Shown: piece after piece, positions 16,202 to 24,920 of the stretch
Layout of the letters: each line of letters opens with the position of its first letter
Position numbering within the stretch: position 1 is the stretch's first letter
Assembly: GCF_020685205.1 (NCBI RefSeq)
Contig: NZ_JAJERB010000002.1
Span: 558,001 to 622,000, forward strand
DNA: 64,000 nt
From: Hymenobacter translucens
Lineage (GTDB): Bacteria; Bacteroidota; Bacteroidia; Cytophagales; Hymenobacteraceae
Direction: 5' to 3'
The notes under the pieces: generated by a model
The model's input: the letters and a program-made list of their open reading frames with translations, nothing else
What the model was told of the DNA's origin: nothing
The model's database searches: none
Translations under genes and position numbers: made by a program

Positions 16202-16651
16202 TCATACCCGCAGATAATCGAACTGGAAATCCTGAATGCGGGCCTGAATATCCTTGGAGCTCAGCTTTTCCTTGATGGCTGCCTGGACCAGGGCGGGCAG
16301 CTCGGCGTCGCCGGCAAAGCGCAGTCCCATAATCTGGCTGAGCGTGAGCTGGGCTTCGAGGGGGCGCAGGCTCTGCCCGGTGAGCTCGAAGTAGCGCTGC
16401 CGCACCTCCAGCCGGATGATGCGGTCCTGCAGCTCCAGGGCGTAGTGCTGGCGCAGCATCCACAGCACGCCCAAGCCTACCACGGCCAGCAGCATCACGG
16501 TAAACCAGAGCCGCGAAATCTCGTCGTCGTTGCCGGCCACGTTCACGTAGCGCCGGATGCCGTAGATGGCCAGAATAAGGGCGGCGGGCAGCAGCACGAA
16601 GTGGTGCCACGGGTAAAACATCTGCTTGTTTTTGGTGGGCTGGTCAGCCAT
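16202..16651 (-). CDS. DUF6526-like two-TM protein
   Basis: 149 residues beginning with a basic, aromatic segment (MFYPWHHFVLLP), then two TM helices at about 16-33 and 49-64, then a cytoplasmic helical region (EVRQRYFELTGQSLRPLE). The arrangement matches the DUF6526 family as I know it. The function is unknown. The gene stands alone between the DUF4286 gene and a terminator. Confidence 0.7.
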   Translation of the reverse strand: MADQPTKNKQMFYPWHHFVLLPAALILAIYGIRRYVNVAGNDDEISRLWFTVMLLAVVGLGVLWMLRQHYALELQDRIIRLEVRQRYFELTGQSLRPLEAQLTLSQIMGLRFAGDAELPALVQAAIKEKLSSKDIQARIQDFQFDYLRV

Positions 16652-16688
16652 TGGACAAGGAAAAAGAAGTGAGGGGGCAAGAATACAA

Positions 16689-16716
16689 AAAACTCCGGCC
16701 CAGGGGCCGGAGTTTT
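16689..16716 (-). terminator. Terminator for the Lys/Glu/Gln-rich secreted protein gene
   Basis: AAAACTCCGGCC and GGCCGGAGTTTT form a 12-bp stem with a 4-base loop, just past the minus-strand stop at 16743. It is symmetric. Confidence 0.8.
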
Positions 16717-16742
16717 GACATAACAGCGAAACGGACGAGCAG

Positions 16743-17105
16743 CTAGCTGGCTTTGGCCGCTTTCTTGGCTTCCTTGGCGCGGCGCTTCTCCTCGCGGGCC
16801 AGCTTCTGCGCTTCCTTTTCCTTGCGCTTGGCTTCCTTGGCCTGGGCCTGCTGCTCTTTCAGCTGGCGCTTCTGCTCCTTAAGCTGCTGCTGCTGCTCTT
16901 TCAGCTGCGCCTTGCTGTCCTTTACCGCGCTGGCGCTGGCATCGGACTGCTGCTTCTGGGCATTCAGCGCGGCCTTTGATTCGGCAGCGCGCTGCTGGAG
17001 CATCTGCACCCGGGCCTGGGCAGTATCGGTTGGAGTGGTCGACTGGGCCTGCGCCGTGCTGATGAACAGGGTGGCAACGGCGAGTATGGCGAGAATCTTT
17101 TTCAT
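16743..17105 (-). CDS. Secreted Lys/Glu/Gln-rich coiled-coil protein
   Basis: 120 residues from the ATG at 17105 (complement). This start gives a standard signal peptide ending AQAQ; a longer frame reads through non-coding sequence. The mature protein is almost entirely heptad-like, with QLKEQ repeats then KEAKRKEK-type basic/acidic repeats, predicting one long helix in the periplasm. The low-complexity composition prevents assignment. Such proteins are common in this group and of unknown function. Confidence 0.7.
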   Translation of the reverse strand: MKKILAILAVATLFISTAQAQSTTPTDTAQARVQMLQQRAAESKAALNAQKQQSDASASAVKDSKAQLKEQQQQLKEQKRQLKEQQAQAKEAKRKEKEAQKLAREEKRRAKEAKKAAKAS

Positions 17106-17175
17106 GACGAACGGAGAGGTTATGGTACGGTTGGGCCTGTAACGTAACCGGTGCGCCATAGTTGGTGTGCCCGCT

Positions 17176-18447
17176 CTATTCCTCAAGGTAGTCCAGGTCC
17201 TTGCCGTAGCTTTCCGGCAGGGTAGTTACGGCCCAGAAAGCAATGAGCAGCGACACCACCCCGATGATGGCCGCGCTGCCGATAATGCCCAGCGCGTGCC
17301 CGCCTACGTCCAGGCCCGAAAGTCCCTTGAACAGCGGCACGAGCAGCACTACCGAGCCCCGGGCAAAGTTCGGGGCCGTGGTGGCGACGGTGGCCCGCAG
17401 GTTGGTGCCGAACTGCTCGGCCGCCACGGTCACGAACAGCGCCCAGAACCCTACGGTGATGCCGAGCACAAAGCAAACGGCGTAGAACGCCGTAGGTGAG
17501 GCTCCCCGGATGGCAAACAGATACACCCCGCACAGCAGCCCGCACAGGATCAGGAACAGCTGCAGGGCCCGGTTGCGGCTGCGCAGCAGCTGACTGAGCG
17601 TGCCGCTGGCAAAGTCGCCGAACACCAGCCCGAAGTAGCACCAGAACACGCCCAGCCCCGCCGAAACCGGGCCGGTGATACCTAGGGCCCGGCCAAACTC
17701 AGGAGCCAGCGTTATCAGGATGCCGACCACAAACCAGAGCGGCACGCCGATGAGCAGGCACTTCAGGTAGCGGGTCAGGCGGGGGGCGTTAGTAAACAGG
17801 CTGAGGAAGTTGCCACGCGCCGCACCGGTCGATTTCGTGTGCTCAAACATGCCCGACTCGTACACGCCCACCCGCAGCGCCAGCAGGGCCAGTCCGAGGC
17901 CGCCGCCCACGAAATAGGCATTGCGCCAGCCCAGGGCTTCGCCCACCCAGTAGGCCAGCATGGCGCCCGATACGCCCACGGTGGCCACAATCATGGTACC
18001 GTAGCCCCGCTTTTCCTTGGGCAGTGTTTCCGAAACCAGCGTGATGCCCGCGCCCAGCTCCCCGGCCAGGCCTATGCCCGCAATCAGCCGCAGCCAGGCG
18101 TACTGGTCGATGGTCTGCACCAGGCCGTTGGCAATGTTAGCCAGGGAATACAGCAGGATGGAGCCGAACAGCACCGACAGCCGCCCCCGCTTGTCGCCCA
18201 GAATACCCCACAGTACGCCGCCAAGCAGCATTCCGCCCATCTGCATGTTGATTAGGTACAAACCCTGGTTGGTCACGGCGTCGGGGTCGGTAATGCCCAG
18301 GGACTTCAGACTTTCGACCCGCACGATGCTGAACAGAATCAGGTCGTAGATATCGACGAAGTACCCAAGCGAGGCCACGATGACGATGGCACTGAACAGC
18401 GAGGCGGTTTTGGGAGCCGGTGAGGCGGGACCAGTGGTGATGGCCAT
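17176..18447 (-). CDS. Major facilitator superfamily transporter
   Basis: 423 residues with 12 predicted TM helices. The loop 2-3 motif is GDKRGR (residues about 84-89), and a sugar/metabolite-porter-like GIGLAGELGAG lies in TM4. Closest in style to the MHS/sialic-acid and aromatic acid permease branch, so an organic acid or sugar substrate is possible, unproven. The start gives a 16-residue cytoplasmic tail before TM1. The downstream gene in transcription order is the coiled-coil protein, and the upstream CDF gene starts 39 bases before it on the same strand, so the two transporters may be co-transcribed. Confidence 0.88.
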   Translation of the reverse strand: MAITTGPASPAPKTASLFSAIVIVASLGYFVDIYDLILFSIVRVESLKSLGITDPDAVTNQGLYLINMQMGGMLLGGVLWGILGDKRGRLSVLFGSILLYSLANIANGLVQTIDQYAWLRLIAGIGLAGELGAGITLVSETLPKEKRGYGTMIVATVGVSGAMLAYWVGEALGWRNAYFVGGGLGLALLALRVGVYESGMFEHTKSTGAARGNFLSLFTNAPRLTRYLKCLLIGVPLWFVVGILITLAPEFGRALGITGPVSAGLGVFWCYFGLVFGDFASGTLSQLLRSRNRALQLFLILCGLLCGVYLFAIRGASPTAFYAVCFVLGITVGFWALFVTVAAEQFGTNLRATVATTAPNFARGSVVLLVPLFKGLSGLDVGGHALGIIGSAAIIGVVSLLIAFWAVTTLPESYGKDLDYLEE

Positions 18448-18485
18448 AGGAGAGTAGGAGCGAAGCAGCGGATGGAAGCCGAATA

Positions 18486-19460
18486 TTAGGCAGATTTCGC
18501 TGATGTTGCCGGCATGGCCTCCCCCGCGTCGCAGCAGCCGTGCTGTCCGGGCAGCGGCGCATCCTGCTCAATCTGTACCGTACAGTGACCAATGTTGAAC
18601 TCGTGCACAAGGTCGTGCTGCAGGTTCTGCAGGAACTGGTTGCCGTCGGAACCCACGCCGGGGCGGACGAGGTGGGCCGTGAGAGCGGTTTCGTTGGTGC
18701 TGAGTGGCCACACGTGCAGGTCGTGGACCTGCGTCACGCCGGGCCGGGCCAGCAGGAAAGTGCGCACGGCCTCCAGGTCGATGCCGGCAGGAACGGCCTG
18801 CAGGCTGAGCTGCACGGTTTCGCGCAGCAGGCCCCACGAGCCGTAGGCAATCAGCCCGAGGATGCCGAAGCTGATGGCCGGGTCGAGCCAGTGCCAGCCC
18901 GTCCAGTACACTACCGCTCCGCCTACCACTACACCCGCCGACACCAGTGCGTCGGTGAGCATGTGCAGGTAGGCACCGCGCACGTTTACATCGCCCTTCT
19001 GCCCGCTACTGAAAAGCCAGGCCGTAAAGCCATTCACCGCAATGCCCAGGCCCGCCAGCAGCATCACTGCCTTGCCGTTTACCGGCTCGGGGCTGCGCAG
19101 GTGGTGCAGCGTATCCCAGAGAATAAAGCCCAGCGCCAGGTACAGCAGCGCGGCATTCAGCAGCGCCGCCTGAATCGTGGCGCTTTTCAGGCCGTAGGTG
19201 TACCGCTTCGACGACGGCCGCCCCGCCAGCCAGGCGGCACCCCAGGCCAGGGCTAGGCTCAGCACGTCGCTCAGGTTATGGCCCGCGTCGGACAGCAGGG
19301 CCGAGGAGTTGGCCCACAGCCCGCCCGCAACCTCGCCGGCCACGAACAGCAGATTCAGTCCGATGCCCACGCCAAACGCGCGGCCGTAGTGCATCGGGCC
19401 GTGGTCGTGCGCGTGGCCGTGGGAGTGCCCGTGAGAATGGTGGGAATGGTTGTGCGCCAT
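18486..19460 (-). CDS. CDF-family divalent cation efflux protein (ZitB/CzcD-like)
   Basis: 324 residues. The His-rich N-terminus (HNHSHHSHGHSHGHAHDH) is typical of zinc-binding CDF proteins. Six TM helices follow, with metal site residues in TM2 (SDAGHNLSD) and TM5 (HMLTDALVS), then the ferredoxin-like cytoplasmic domain (VTQVHDLHVWPLS). It exports Zn2+ or a similar ion in exchange for protons. The His-rich C-terminal half site and a terminal CCD may add metal ligands. Shares the strand with the MFS gene 39 bases downstream. Confidence 0.93.
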   Translation of the reverse strand: MAHNHSHHSHGHSHGHAHDHGPMHYGRAFGVGIGLNLLFVAGEVAGGLWANSSALLSDAGHNLSDVLSLALAWGAAWLAGRPSSKRYTYGLKSATIQAALLNAALLYLALGFILWDTLHHLRSPEPVNGKAVMLLAGLGIAVNGFTAWLFSSGQKGDVNVRGAYLHMLTDALVSAGVVVGGAVVYWTGWHWLDPAISFGILGLIAYGSWGLLRETVQLSLQAVPAGIDLEAVRTFLLARPGVTQVHDLHVWPLSTNETALTAHLVRPGVGSDGNQFLQNLQHDLVHEFNIGHCTVQIEQDAPLPGQHGCCDAGEAMPATSAKSA

Positions 19461-20033
19461 AAAAGCTGAATCGTCGGACCCTGGCTAAACGCAGCGGAGC
19501 GACTTTGGGTGCCGGCGGCAGGACCTCATCACAACGCTAGGCATGGAGGAGCTACCAGTTTAAGAAGCAGCAGAGGCGAAGGTAAACGAAACCCGTTGGT
19601 GAGGGCTATAGGCTGATTTAAGAAAAGAAAGTTGCGTTTGGAAGTAATGAAAGCGTAACGGGTTGAAGACGTGGCGGTAATAGGCTATGCAGAGATTTGG
19701 GCGGTTGAATTATATACCTAAATCCCCTGCTCCATGAAAGCCCTGACCCGCCGCCTGTTGCGCCAGTTTGCCGCCCTCGTCAAGCCTATTGCCCGCCCCG
19801 CTGCCGACGAAAACGAAACCCTGTTCGTGTGAGCAGCCCAACTCAGCGGCGGCAAGGCTACCGCCCGGCAGCCTTTGGGTACCGGCTGGCCGCAAAGGCT
19901 CCCGGGCGCTGTCAAACTGACAGCCGGATGGAGGCTGGAATAGGTTTTGAAACACCCGCTCCGACGATGCCCGCCCCGGTTAGGCAGGCATTTCGTCCGG
20001 TTTTTACGTTTCTAACCCTTCAGCCAACGCGCT
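19461..20033. other. 573-base intergenic region
   Basis: It separates the minus-strand CDF gene from htpG. Apart from the 32-codon ORF at 19734-19832, no gene is convincing. The stretch 19600-19730 is A+T-rich for this genome (GATTTAAGAAAAGAAAG, AATTATATACC) and probably contains the regulatory DNA for htpG and the CDF gene. I see no clear heat-shock operator (CIRCE). Confidence 0.5.
19734..19832 (+). CDS. Possible 32-residue basic microprotein
   Basis: ATG 19734 to TGA 19830-19832 encodes a peptide beginning MKALTRRLLRQFAALVKP and ending NETLFV. It is amphipathic and basic at the N-terminus and acidic at the C-terminus. GC-rich third positions match real genes here, and A+T-rich, promoter-like DNA precedes it. 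No homologue is recognised, and it could be chance. Confidence 0.3.
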   Translation: MKALTRRLLRQFAALVKPIARPAADENETLFV

Positions 20034-21866
20034 ATGCAAGAGAAAGGCAGCATCTCGATTCACACCGAGAATATCTTTCCCATCATTAAGAAATTCCTGT
20101 ACTCCGACCACGAAATCTTCCTGCGGGAGCTGGTGTCCAACGCCGTCGACGCCACCCAGAAGCTGAAAAGTCTGGGCCAGCTGGGCGAGTTCAAAGGAGA
20201 GCTGGGCGAGCTGAAAGTAAAGGTGAGCGTGGACAAGGAAGCGCGCACCATCACTGTGTCGGACCGTGGCCTGGGCATGACGGGCGAGGAAATCAAGAAG
20301 TACATCAACCAGATTGCCTTTTCCGGTGCCACCGAGTTCGTCGAGAAGTACAAGGATTCCGACTCCGGCGCCAAAGACCAGATTATCGGGCAGTTCGGCC
20401 TGGGCTTCTACTCGGCCTTTATGGTAGCCAAAGAGGTTGAAATCTTCTCGAAGAGCTACAAGGACGACACCGAAGGCGCCCACTGGACCTGCGACGGCAG
20501 CACCGAGTTCAGCCTCGAAACCACCGACAAGCAGGACCGCGGTACCGACGTGGTGCTGCACGTCGCCGAGGACTCCGATGAGTTTCTGGAGGAAGCGCGT
20601 CTGCGTACTATCCTGACCAAGTACTGCAAGTTCCTGCCCATCGAAATCGAGTTCGGGGGTGAGGTCATCAACCAGACCCAGCCGATCTGGGCCAAGCAGC
20701 CCGCCGAGCTGACCGACGAGGACTACCAGAGCTTCTACCAGGAGCTGTACCCGATGTCGGAGCCGCCCCTGTTCTGGATTCACCTGAACGTGGACTATCC
20801 GTTCAACCTGACGGGCATCCTGTACTTCCCCAAGGTGAAGGACGAGCTGCAGTTCTCGCGCAACAAGATTCAGCTCTATTCCCGCCAGGTGTTTATCACC
20901 GACGAGGTGAAGGATGTAGTGCCCGAGTTCCTGATGCTGCTCCACGGCGTCATCGACTCGCCCGACATTCCGCTGAACGTGTCGCGCTCTTTCCTGCAGG
21001 CCGACGCCAACGTCAAGAAAATCAACTCCTACATCACCAAGAAAGTCGCCGACAAGCTGAGTGAGCTGTTCCGCAAGGACCGGGCGGGCTACGAGGAGAA
21101 GTGGTCTGACATCGGCCTGTTCATCAAGTACGGCATGCTGTCGGACGAGAAGTTCTACGACAAGGCCAAGGACTTCGTGCTGGTGCAGAACACCGCCGGC
21201 AAAGCCTTCACGCTGACCGAGTACACGGAGTCAGTGCAGGCCAACCAGAAAGACAAGAACGAGCAGACCGTGATGCTCTACACCACTGACCCCGAGGCCC
21301 AGCACTCCTTTGTGCAGGCGGCCCTCGACCGGGGCTACGACGTGCTCAGGCTTGACGCCGTGCTCGACTCCCACTTTATCGGGCAGCTCGAGCAGAAGCT
21401 GGAGAAAACCACCTTCAAGCGCGTCGATGCCGACACCATCGGCAAGCTGATCGAGAAAGAGGAAGCCACCGAGAGCGTACTCAGCGACGACGACAAGACG
21501 CGGGTGCAGGAGCTGTACACCAAGGCCATCAGCAACCAGCACATGCACGTGCAGGTGGAGGCGCTGTCACCCCAGGATGCGCCGGTTATCATCACCCTGC
21601 CCGAGTTTATGCGCCGAATGAAGGATATGCAGCGTGTGGGCGGCGGGGGCGGCATGTCCTTTATGGGCAACTTCCCCGACTCTTACACCGTGAGCGTGAA
21701 TGCCAACCACCCCATCACCCAGCGCGTGCTCAGCGCCGAGGGGGAGGCGGGCGAGCAGCTGGCCCGTCAGGCCTTCGACTTGGCTCTGCTGGCCCAGAAC
21801 CTGCTGAAAGGGGAGGCTCTTACCGCCTTCGTGAAGCGCAGCGCTGACCTGCTGGCTGCCGGCTAG
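20034..21866 (+). CDS. htpG: Molecular chaperone HtpG (Hsp90)
   Basis: 610 residues, full length. The GHKL ATPase domain has helix LRELVSNAVDA (about 27-37), DRGLGMTGEE (about 80-89) and the lid/GQFGLGFYS (about 120-128). The middle domain has the Hsp90 motif GVIDSPDIPLNVSRSFLQ with catalytic Arg. The C-terminal dimerisation domain carries a Gly-run insert (GGGGGM) shortly before the end. It is an ATP-driven cytoplasmic folding chaperone. Start ATG 20034 agrees with the family N-terminus. Monocistronic, closed by the terminator at 21887-21923. Confidence 0.97.
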   Translation: MQEKGSISIHTENIFPIIKKFLYSDHEIFLRELVSNAVDATQKLKSLGQLGEFKGELGELKVKVSVDKEARTITVSDRGLGMTGEEIKKYINQIAFSGATEFVEKYKDSDSGAKDQIIGQFGLGFYSAFMVAKEVEIFSKSYKDDTEGAHWTCDGSTEFSLETTDKQDRGTDVVLHVAEDSDEFLEEARLRTILTKYCKFLPIEIEFGGEVINQTQPIWAKQPAELTDEDYQSFYQELYPMSEPPLFWIHLNVDYPFNLTGILYFPKVKDELQFSRNKIQLYSRQVFITDEVKDVVPEFLMLLHGVIDSPDIPLNVSRSFLQADANVKKINSYITKKVADKLSELFRKDRAGYEEKWSDIGLFIKYGMLSDEKFYDKAKDFVLVQNTAGKAFTLTEYTESVQANQKDKNEQTVMLYTTDPEAQHSFVQAALDRGYDVLRLDAVLDSHFIGQLEQKLEKTTFKRVDADTIGKLIEKEEATESVLSDDDKTRVQELYTKAISNQHMHVQVEALSPQDAPVIITLPEFMRRMKDMQRVGGGGGMSFMGNFPDSYTVSVNANHPITQRVLSAEGEAGEQLARQAFDLALLAQNLLKGEALTAFVKRSADLLAAG

Positions 21867-21886
21867 TAACTGGTCTTTCGTAAGTG

Positions 21887-21923
21887 AAACGCCTGTTGGG
21901 TCTTCGGATGCGGCAGGCGTTTT
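21887..21923 (+). terminator. htpG terminator
   Basis: AAACGCCTG and CAGGCGTTTT pair, followed by CGATTTC. Confidence 0.7.
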
Positions 21924-21993
21924 CGATTTCACGACCCGGCTGACCAGCTTCTTCCCCAATTCACAACTTCACGGCCCGGGCACCAAATCCCTA

Positions 21994-22002
21994 TATCTTT
22001 AC
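21994..22002 (+). promoter_or_regulatory. -7 box TATCTTTAC
   Basis: Close to the Bacteroidota consensus TAnnTTTG, about 32 bases before the lipoprotein ATG at 22035. No -33 element is obvious. Confidence 0.4.
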
Positions 22003-22034
22003 GTTCGAGGTTGCAACTATTGCCCGTCCGCTTA

Positions 22035-22997
22035 ATGCTCACCTGCCGCTCCCTGTTCTTTCTGCTCGTCTGCCTGGCTGCCGGGCTCGGCTCCTGCTCG
22101 AAGAAGACCGTTTCCTTCAACAGCCGGCCGGAGTCGGGCCTCACGGCGGGCACCATTAGCCGCGACTCGCTGACCACGGCCCGCGACACCACCAATGCGC
22201 CCTCCCTGGTGGCCAAGCAGGTGGTGATGACCAAAGAGCAGGAGCGGGCTGCCAAGGAAAAGGAAAAGGAAAGCCAGCGGAAGGTCAAAAAGAAGAAAAA
22301 CGTCTTTCTGGGCGAGCGGATCAAGAAGGGCATTACCAAGTCGGGGCCCAAGGGACGCAACCAGGTCATTGAGATTTTCTACTACCTCAAGTTTTTCAAG
22401 CAGCCCAGCACCTACGCCACCACCGTTTACTATTTCAGTCCCAAGAAGCGCAAGATCTTCTCGGCCCGCACCGAACTGAACCCGGCCACCGACAAGGTGA
22501 TGCATGGTCCCTACAAAAAGCTCGTGGGTGGCAAGGTGGTCGAAACCGGCTACTACGCCTTTGGCACCAAGCACCTGCGCTGGGAGAAATTTACGAATAC
22601 CAACATCCTGGTCAGCAAGCTGCACTACGAAATGGGCTTCCCGCGCGACGCCAACGTGTCGTACTACGATGCCGACCGTAAGCTCGTGAAGGAAGTAATT
22701 CCCTTCGTCGACGGCAAAACCGAGGGCGACTACGTGCGCTACCTCGAAAACGGGCAGCGCGACTGGGAGGGGCAGTTCGAGAATGGCAAGAAAATCGGCG
22801 TCTGGACCAAGTACTGGGGTTTCCGGACCCGCAACCACCGCCGCTACGAGTTCCAGTATGGGGAATCGGGCTCAGACCCGGAAGTTACCGAGCCGGTGCT
22901 TATCCGCGAATACAACCGCAACGGTGGCCTGATCTACGACAAGGAAAAGGGCATCGACAAGCGGGATGTCACCGCTGAGCGGCCGGGCTCCAAGTGA
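22035..22997 (+). CDS. YwqK-like (MORN-type repeat) lipoprotein
   Basis: 320 residues from ATG 22035. The signal peptide has lipobox LGSC. A Lys/Glu-rich stretch (about 75-100) precedes two or more antitoxin YwqK/MORN-like repeats, visible as KVVETGYYAFG then FVDGKTEGDYVRYLENGQ and QFENGKKIGVWTKYW. Despite the family's historical name, such Bacteroidota lipoproteins are not shown to be antitoxins; the repeats form a beta-strand ladder. It is expected at the outer membrane. An earlier frame start at 22011 would precede the promoter-proximal leader and is not preferred. Confidence 0.75.
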   Translation: MLTCRSLFFLLVCLAAGLGSCSKKTVSFNSRPESGLTAGTISRDSLTTARDTTNAPSLVAKQVVMTKEQERAAKEKEKESQRKVKKKKNVFLGERIKKGITKSGPKGRNQVIEIFYYLKFFKQPSTYATTVYYFSPKKRKIFSARTELNPATDKVMHGPYKKLVGGKVVETGYYAFGTKHLRWEKFTNTNILVSKLHYEMGFPRDANVSYYDADRKLVKEVIPFVDGKTEGDYVRYLENGQRDWEGQFENGKKIGVWTKYWGFRTRNHRRYEFQYGESGSDPEVTEPVLIREYNRNGGLIYDKEKGIDKRDVTAERPGSK

Positions 22998-23050
22998 AAG
23001 CTGAAGTTGATGGGTAATTGCTGATTGTTGTAAAAAGCATTCTAGCAGGG

Positions 23051-23077
23051 GCCTGCTCCATCCGGGGCAGGCTTTTT
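23051..23077 (+). terminator. Terminator after the YwqK-like gene
   Basis: GCCTGC, ten-base loop, GCAGGC followed by TTTTT. The surrounding spacer (22998-23123) also holds a weak long inverted repeat (GCTGATTGTTG near 23020 with CAACAATCAAC near 23108). Confidence 0.7.
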
Positions 23078-23123
23078 CGTGGGCCCCTCCGGAAAATAAT
23101 CCGCTTTCAACAATCAACAACCA

Positions 23124-23483
23124 TCAGTAAAACGCGTCCTCGAAATGCTCGACGCGGAATCCCTGGCGGAGCGGAGTCAGCGCCAGAATGTCGAAGCGGA
23201 TGTCGCCCTGCCAGCCGGTTTCTTCCTGGAACTGCTCGGCAGCCTGCCGGAAGAGCTGCCGCTTCCGCTCAGTTACAAATTCCTCCGGGTTGCCAAACTG
23301 GCTGGAGGAGCGCGCCTTGACTTCCACGAACACCAGCAGGCAGTGCTCCTGCCGAACGATTATATCGACTTCGGCCCGGCGGTGCCGGTAGTTGCGCTGT
23401 ACCAGCTCGTACCCCTTGCCAACAAGATATTCCGCGGCAGCATCTTCACCGGCACGGCCGAGCTCATGATGGGCAGGAGGCAT
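23124..23483 (-). CDS. yraN: YraN family (UPF0102) endonuclease-like protein
   Basis: 119 residues. The opening GRAGEDAAAEYL is the family signature. A restriction-endonuclease-like core is formed by Glu38-x-Asp40 (RRAEVDII) and FVEVKARSS (53-61). The family resembles Holliday junction resolvases; the precise role is unsettled. It is full length, with only the C-terminal tail variable. Divergent from lipB, so the two promoters share the spacer 23484-23656. Confidence 0.92.
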   Translation of the reverse strand: MPPAHHELGRAGEDAAAEYLVGKGYELVQRNYRHRRAEVDIIVRQEHCLLVFVEVKARSSSQFGNPEEFVTERKRQLFRQAAEQFQEETGWQGDIRFDILALTPLRQGFRVEHFEDAFY

Positions 23484-23523
23484 AGGATATGGGGGCTGAG
23501 GGAAAGGTTGGAGCCAAATCTAG

Positions 23524-23531
23524 TACCTTTG
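23524..23531 (+). promoter_or_regulatory. -7 box TACCTTTG upstream of lipB
   Basis: Exact match to TAnnTTTG, leaving a leader of about 120 bases before the lipB ATG. No convincing -33 element. Confidence 0.45.
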
Positions 23532-23656
23532 TGCACCTGGTTAGCTGCCGCGGCTGTGTCCGGCGCGTCAGGTTTTTGCCAGCTCCACAACAACAGGATG
23601 GCCGGCAGCGCGTAGCACTCTTCGGCAGCCGGCTTTTCTTTTACACGTACTGCGTT

Positions 23657-24436
23657 ATGCATTCTGGTTTGTCTACATCTGCTGCTTTGGGTACTGTTGC
23701 AGCCCCCGGGCTTGCGCTGCCCAACCGGCGGGTGCAGGTAGAGCGGCTGGGGCTGGTAAACTACGAAGCCGCCTGGGCCTACCAGGAAAAGCTCTTGGCC
23801 GATACTTTGGTCGTCAAAACCCGGAACCGGCTGGCGGCCGAAGCCGGCACACCCCTCGAACCCACGCCCAACTACCTGCTGCTCTGTGAGCATCCGCACG
23901 TGTATACCCTGGGCAAAAGCGGGAAGCCCGAGCACCTGCTGCTCGACGAGGCCGGGCTGAGCCGGTATGGCGCCACGTTCCACCGCATCAACCGCGGCGG
24001 CGACATCACCTACCACGGTCCCGGCCAGCTGGTAGGCTACCCCATTCTCGACCTCGACAACTTCTTCAACGACATTCACCGCTACCTCCGCGTACTGGAG
24101 GAAGCCATAATTCTGACCCTGGCCGACTACGGCGTGGCGGCCGGCCGGATTGCGGGCCTGACCGGCGTGTGGATCGATTTTGAGGACGGAGCACCCAACC
24201 CACGCAAGATCTGCGCTATGGGGGTGAAGTGCAGCCGCTGGGTGACCATGCATGGCTTCGCCTTCAACGTCAGCCCCGACCTTTCCTATTTCGGCCACAT
24301 CGTACCCTGCGGCATTACCGACAAGGCCGTGACTTCCCTGGAGCGGGAGCTGGGCCGGGCTGTATCCATGCCGGAAGTGCAGGAGCGGGTCGTGCGGCAC
24401 CTAGCGGCCCAGCTTCCGGCCGAACTCGTCAGCTGA
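23657..24436 (+). CDS. lipB: Octanoyltransferase LipB
   Basis: 259 residues from ATG 23657; longer frames run into the leader. The motif GGDITYHGPGQLVGYPI is the LipB signature. The catalytic pair is Lys190 and Cys192 in GVKCSRW, followed by HGFAFNV. It transfers octanoyl from acyl carrier protein to lipoyl domains, starting protein lipoylation; lipA is not seen in the window. A roughly 25-residue N-terminal extension precedes the usual family start. Eight bases separate it from the following gene, suggesting co-transcription. Confidence 0.95.
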   Translation: MHSGLSTSAALGTVAAPGLALPNRRVQVERLGLVNYEAAWAYQEKLLADTLVVKTRNRLAAEAGTPLEPTPNYLLLCEHPHVYTLGKSGKPEHLLLDEAGLSRYGATFHRINRGGDITYHGPGQLVGYPILDLDNFFNDIHRYLRVLEEAIILTLADYGVAAGRIAGLTGVWIDFEDGAPNPRKICAMGVKCSRWVTMHGFAFNVSPDLSYFGHIVPCGITDKAVTSLERELGRAVSMPEVQERVVRHLAAQLPAELVS

Positions 24437-24444
24437 TTCTTGCT

Positions 24445-24861
24445 ATGAAAAACGATATTGTCTTTGACCCGGTGGAAGGAGTGTCGGTGGCCATTGTACC
24501 CGCCGAAGATGTGGCGCTGGAAGATGGTCAGCCCGGCTGGCAGGTGTATTTGCTCAACCACAACTCGTTTAACCTCGAGAACGTCATTGTGAGCTCGAAC
24601 GGCTATGGGCTCGACAGGCACGGCGAAACCGTGCGAACCTCTACGCTGCGGCACGTGTTTCCGCTCGTCGAGGCCCACAGCGTAGTGCCCATCGAGCCCA
24701 TCGACCCGGGCGTGTTCCACCTCAACAACCAATACTGGGTTAGCTACTACCGGGGCTCTCAGATATTTGACAAGAAGTTCATCTTTGTGCCCGATTCCAT
24801 TATTGAGGCCAATCTGACTCCCATTGCCCTGCTTGGCCGCGACGGGATCCTGCATAGTTAG
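24445..24861 (+). CDS. Conserved hypothetical soluble protein
   Basis: 138 residues, start ATG 24445, 8 bases after lipB. No signal peptide or TM segment. The sequence alternates hydrophobic and polar residues (WQVYLLNHNSFNLENVIV), suggesting a beta-sandwich. I recall similar proteins in Bacteroidota without a function, sometimes misnamed after a tRNA synthetase. Position next to lipB is conserved only by inference. Function unassigned. Confidence 0.75.
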   Translation: MKNDIVFDPVEGVSVAIVPAEDVALEDGQPGWQVYLLNHNSFNLENVIVSSNGYGLDRHGETVRTSTLRHVFPLVEAHSVVPIEPIDPGVFHLNNQYWVSYYRGSQIFDKKFIFVPDSIIEANLTPIALLGRDGILHS

Positions 24862-24903
24862 CGGCCAGCCGGCCGGCTCTTCGTGGGTTCGCGCCTATTT
24901 GCT

Positions 24904-24911
24904 TAATTTTG
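24904..24911 (+). promoter_or_regulatory. -7 box TAATTTTG
   Basis: Exact TAnnTTTG match about 10 bases before the ATG at 24921, implying a very short leader for the glycosyl-phosphate transferase gene. No -33 TTTG at the right distance. Confidence 0.4.
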
Positions 24912-24920
24912 AGGCAGTAT

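Noticed and set aside
22872..23120. Minus-strand 82-codon frame in the spacer after the YwqK-like gene
   Set aside because: It crosses the terminator and the word-repeat region, and no coding features are visible.
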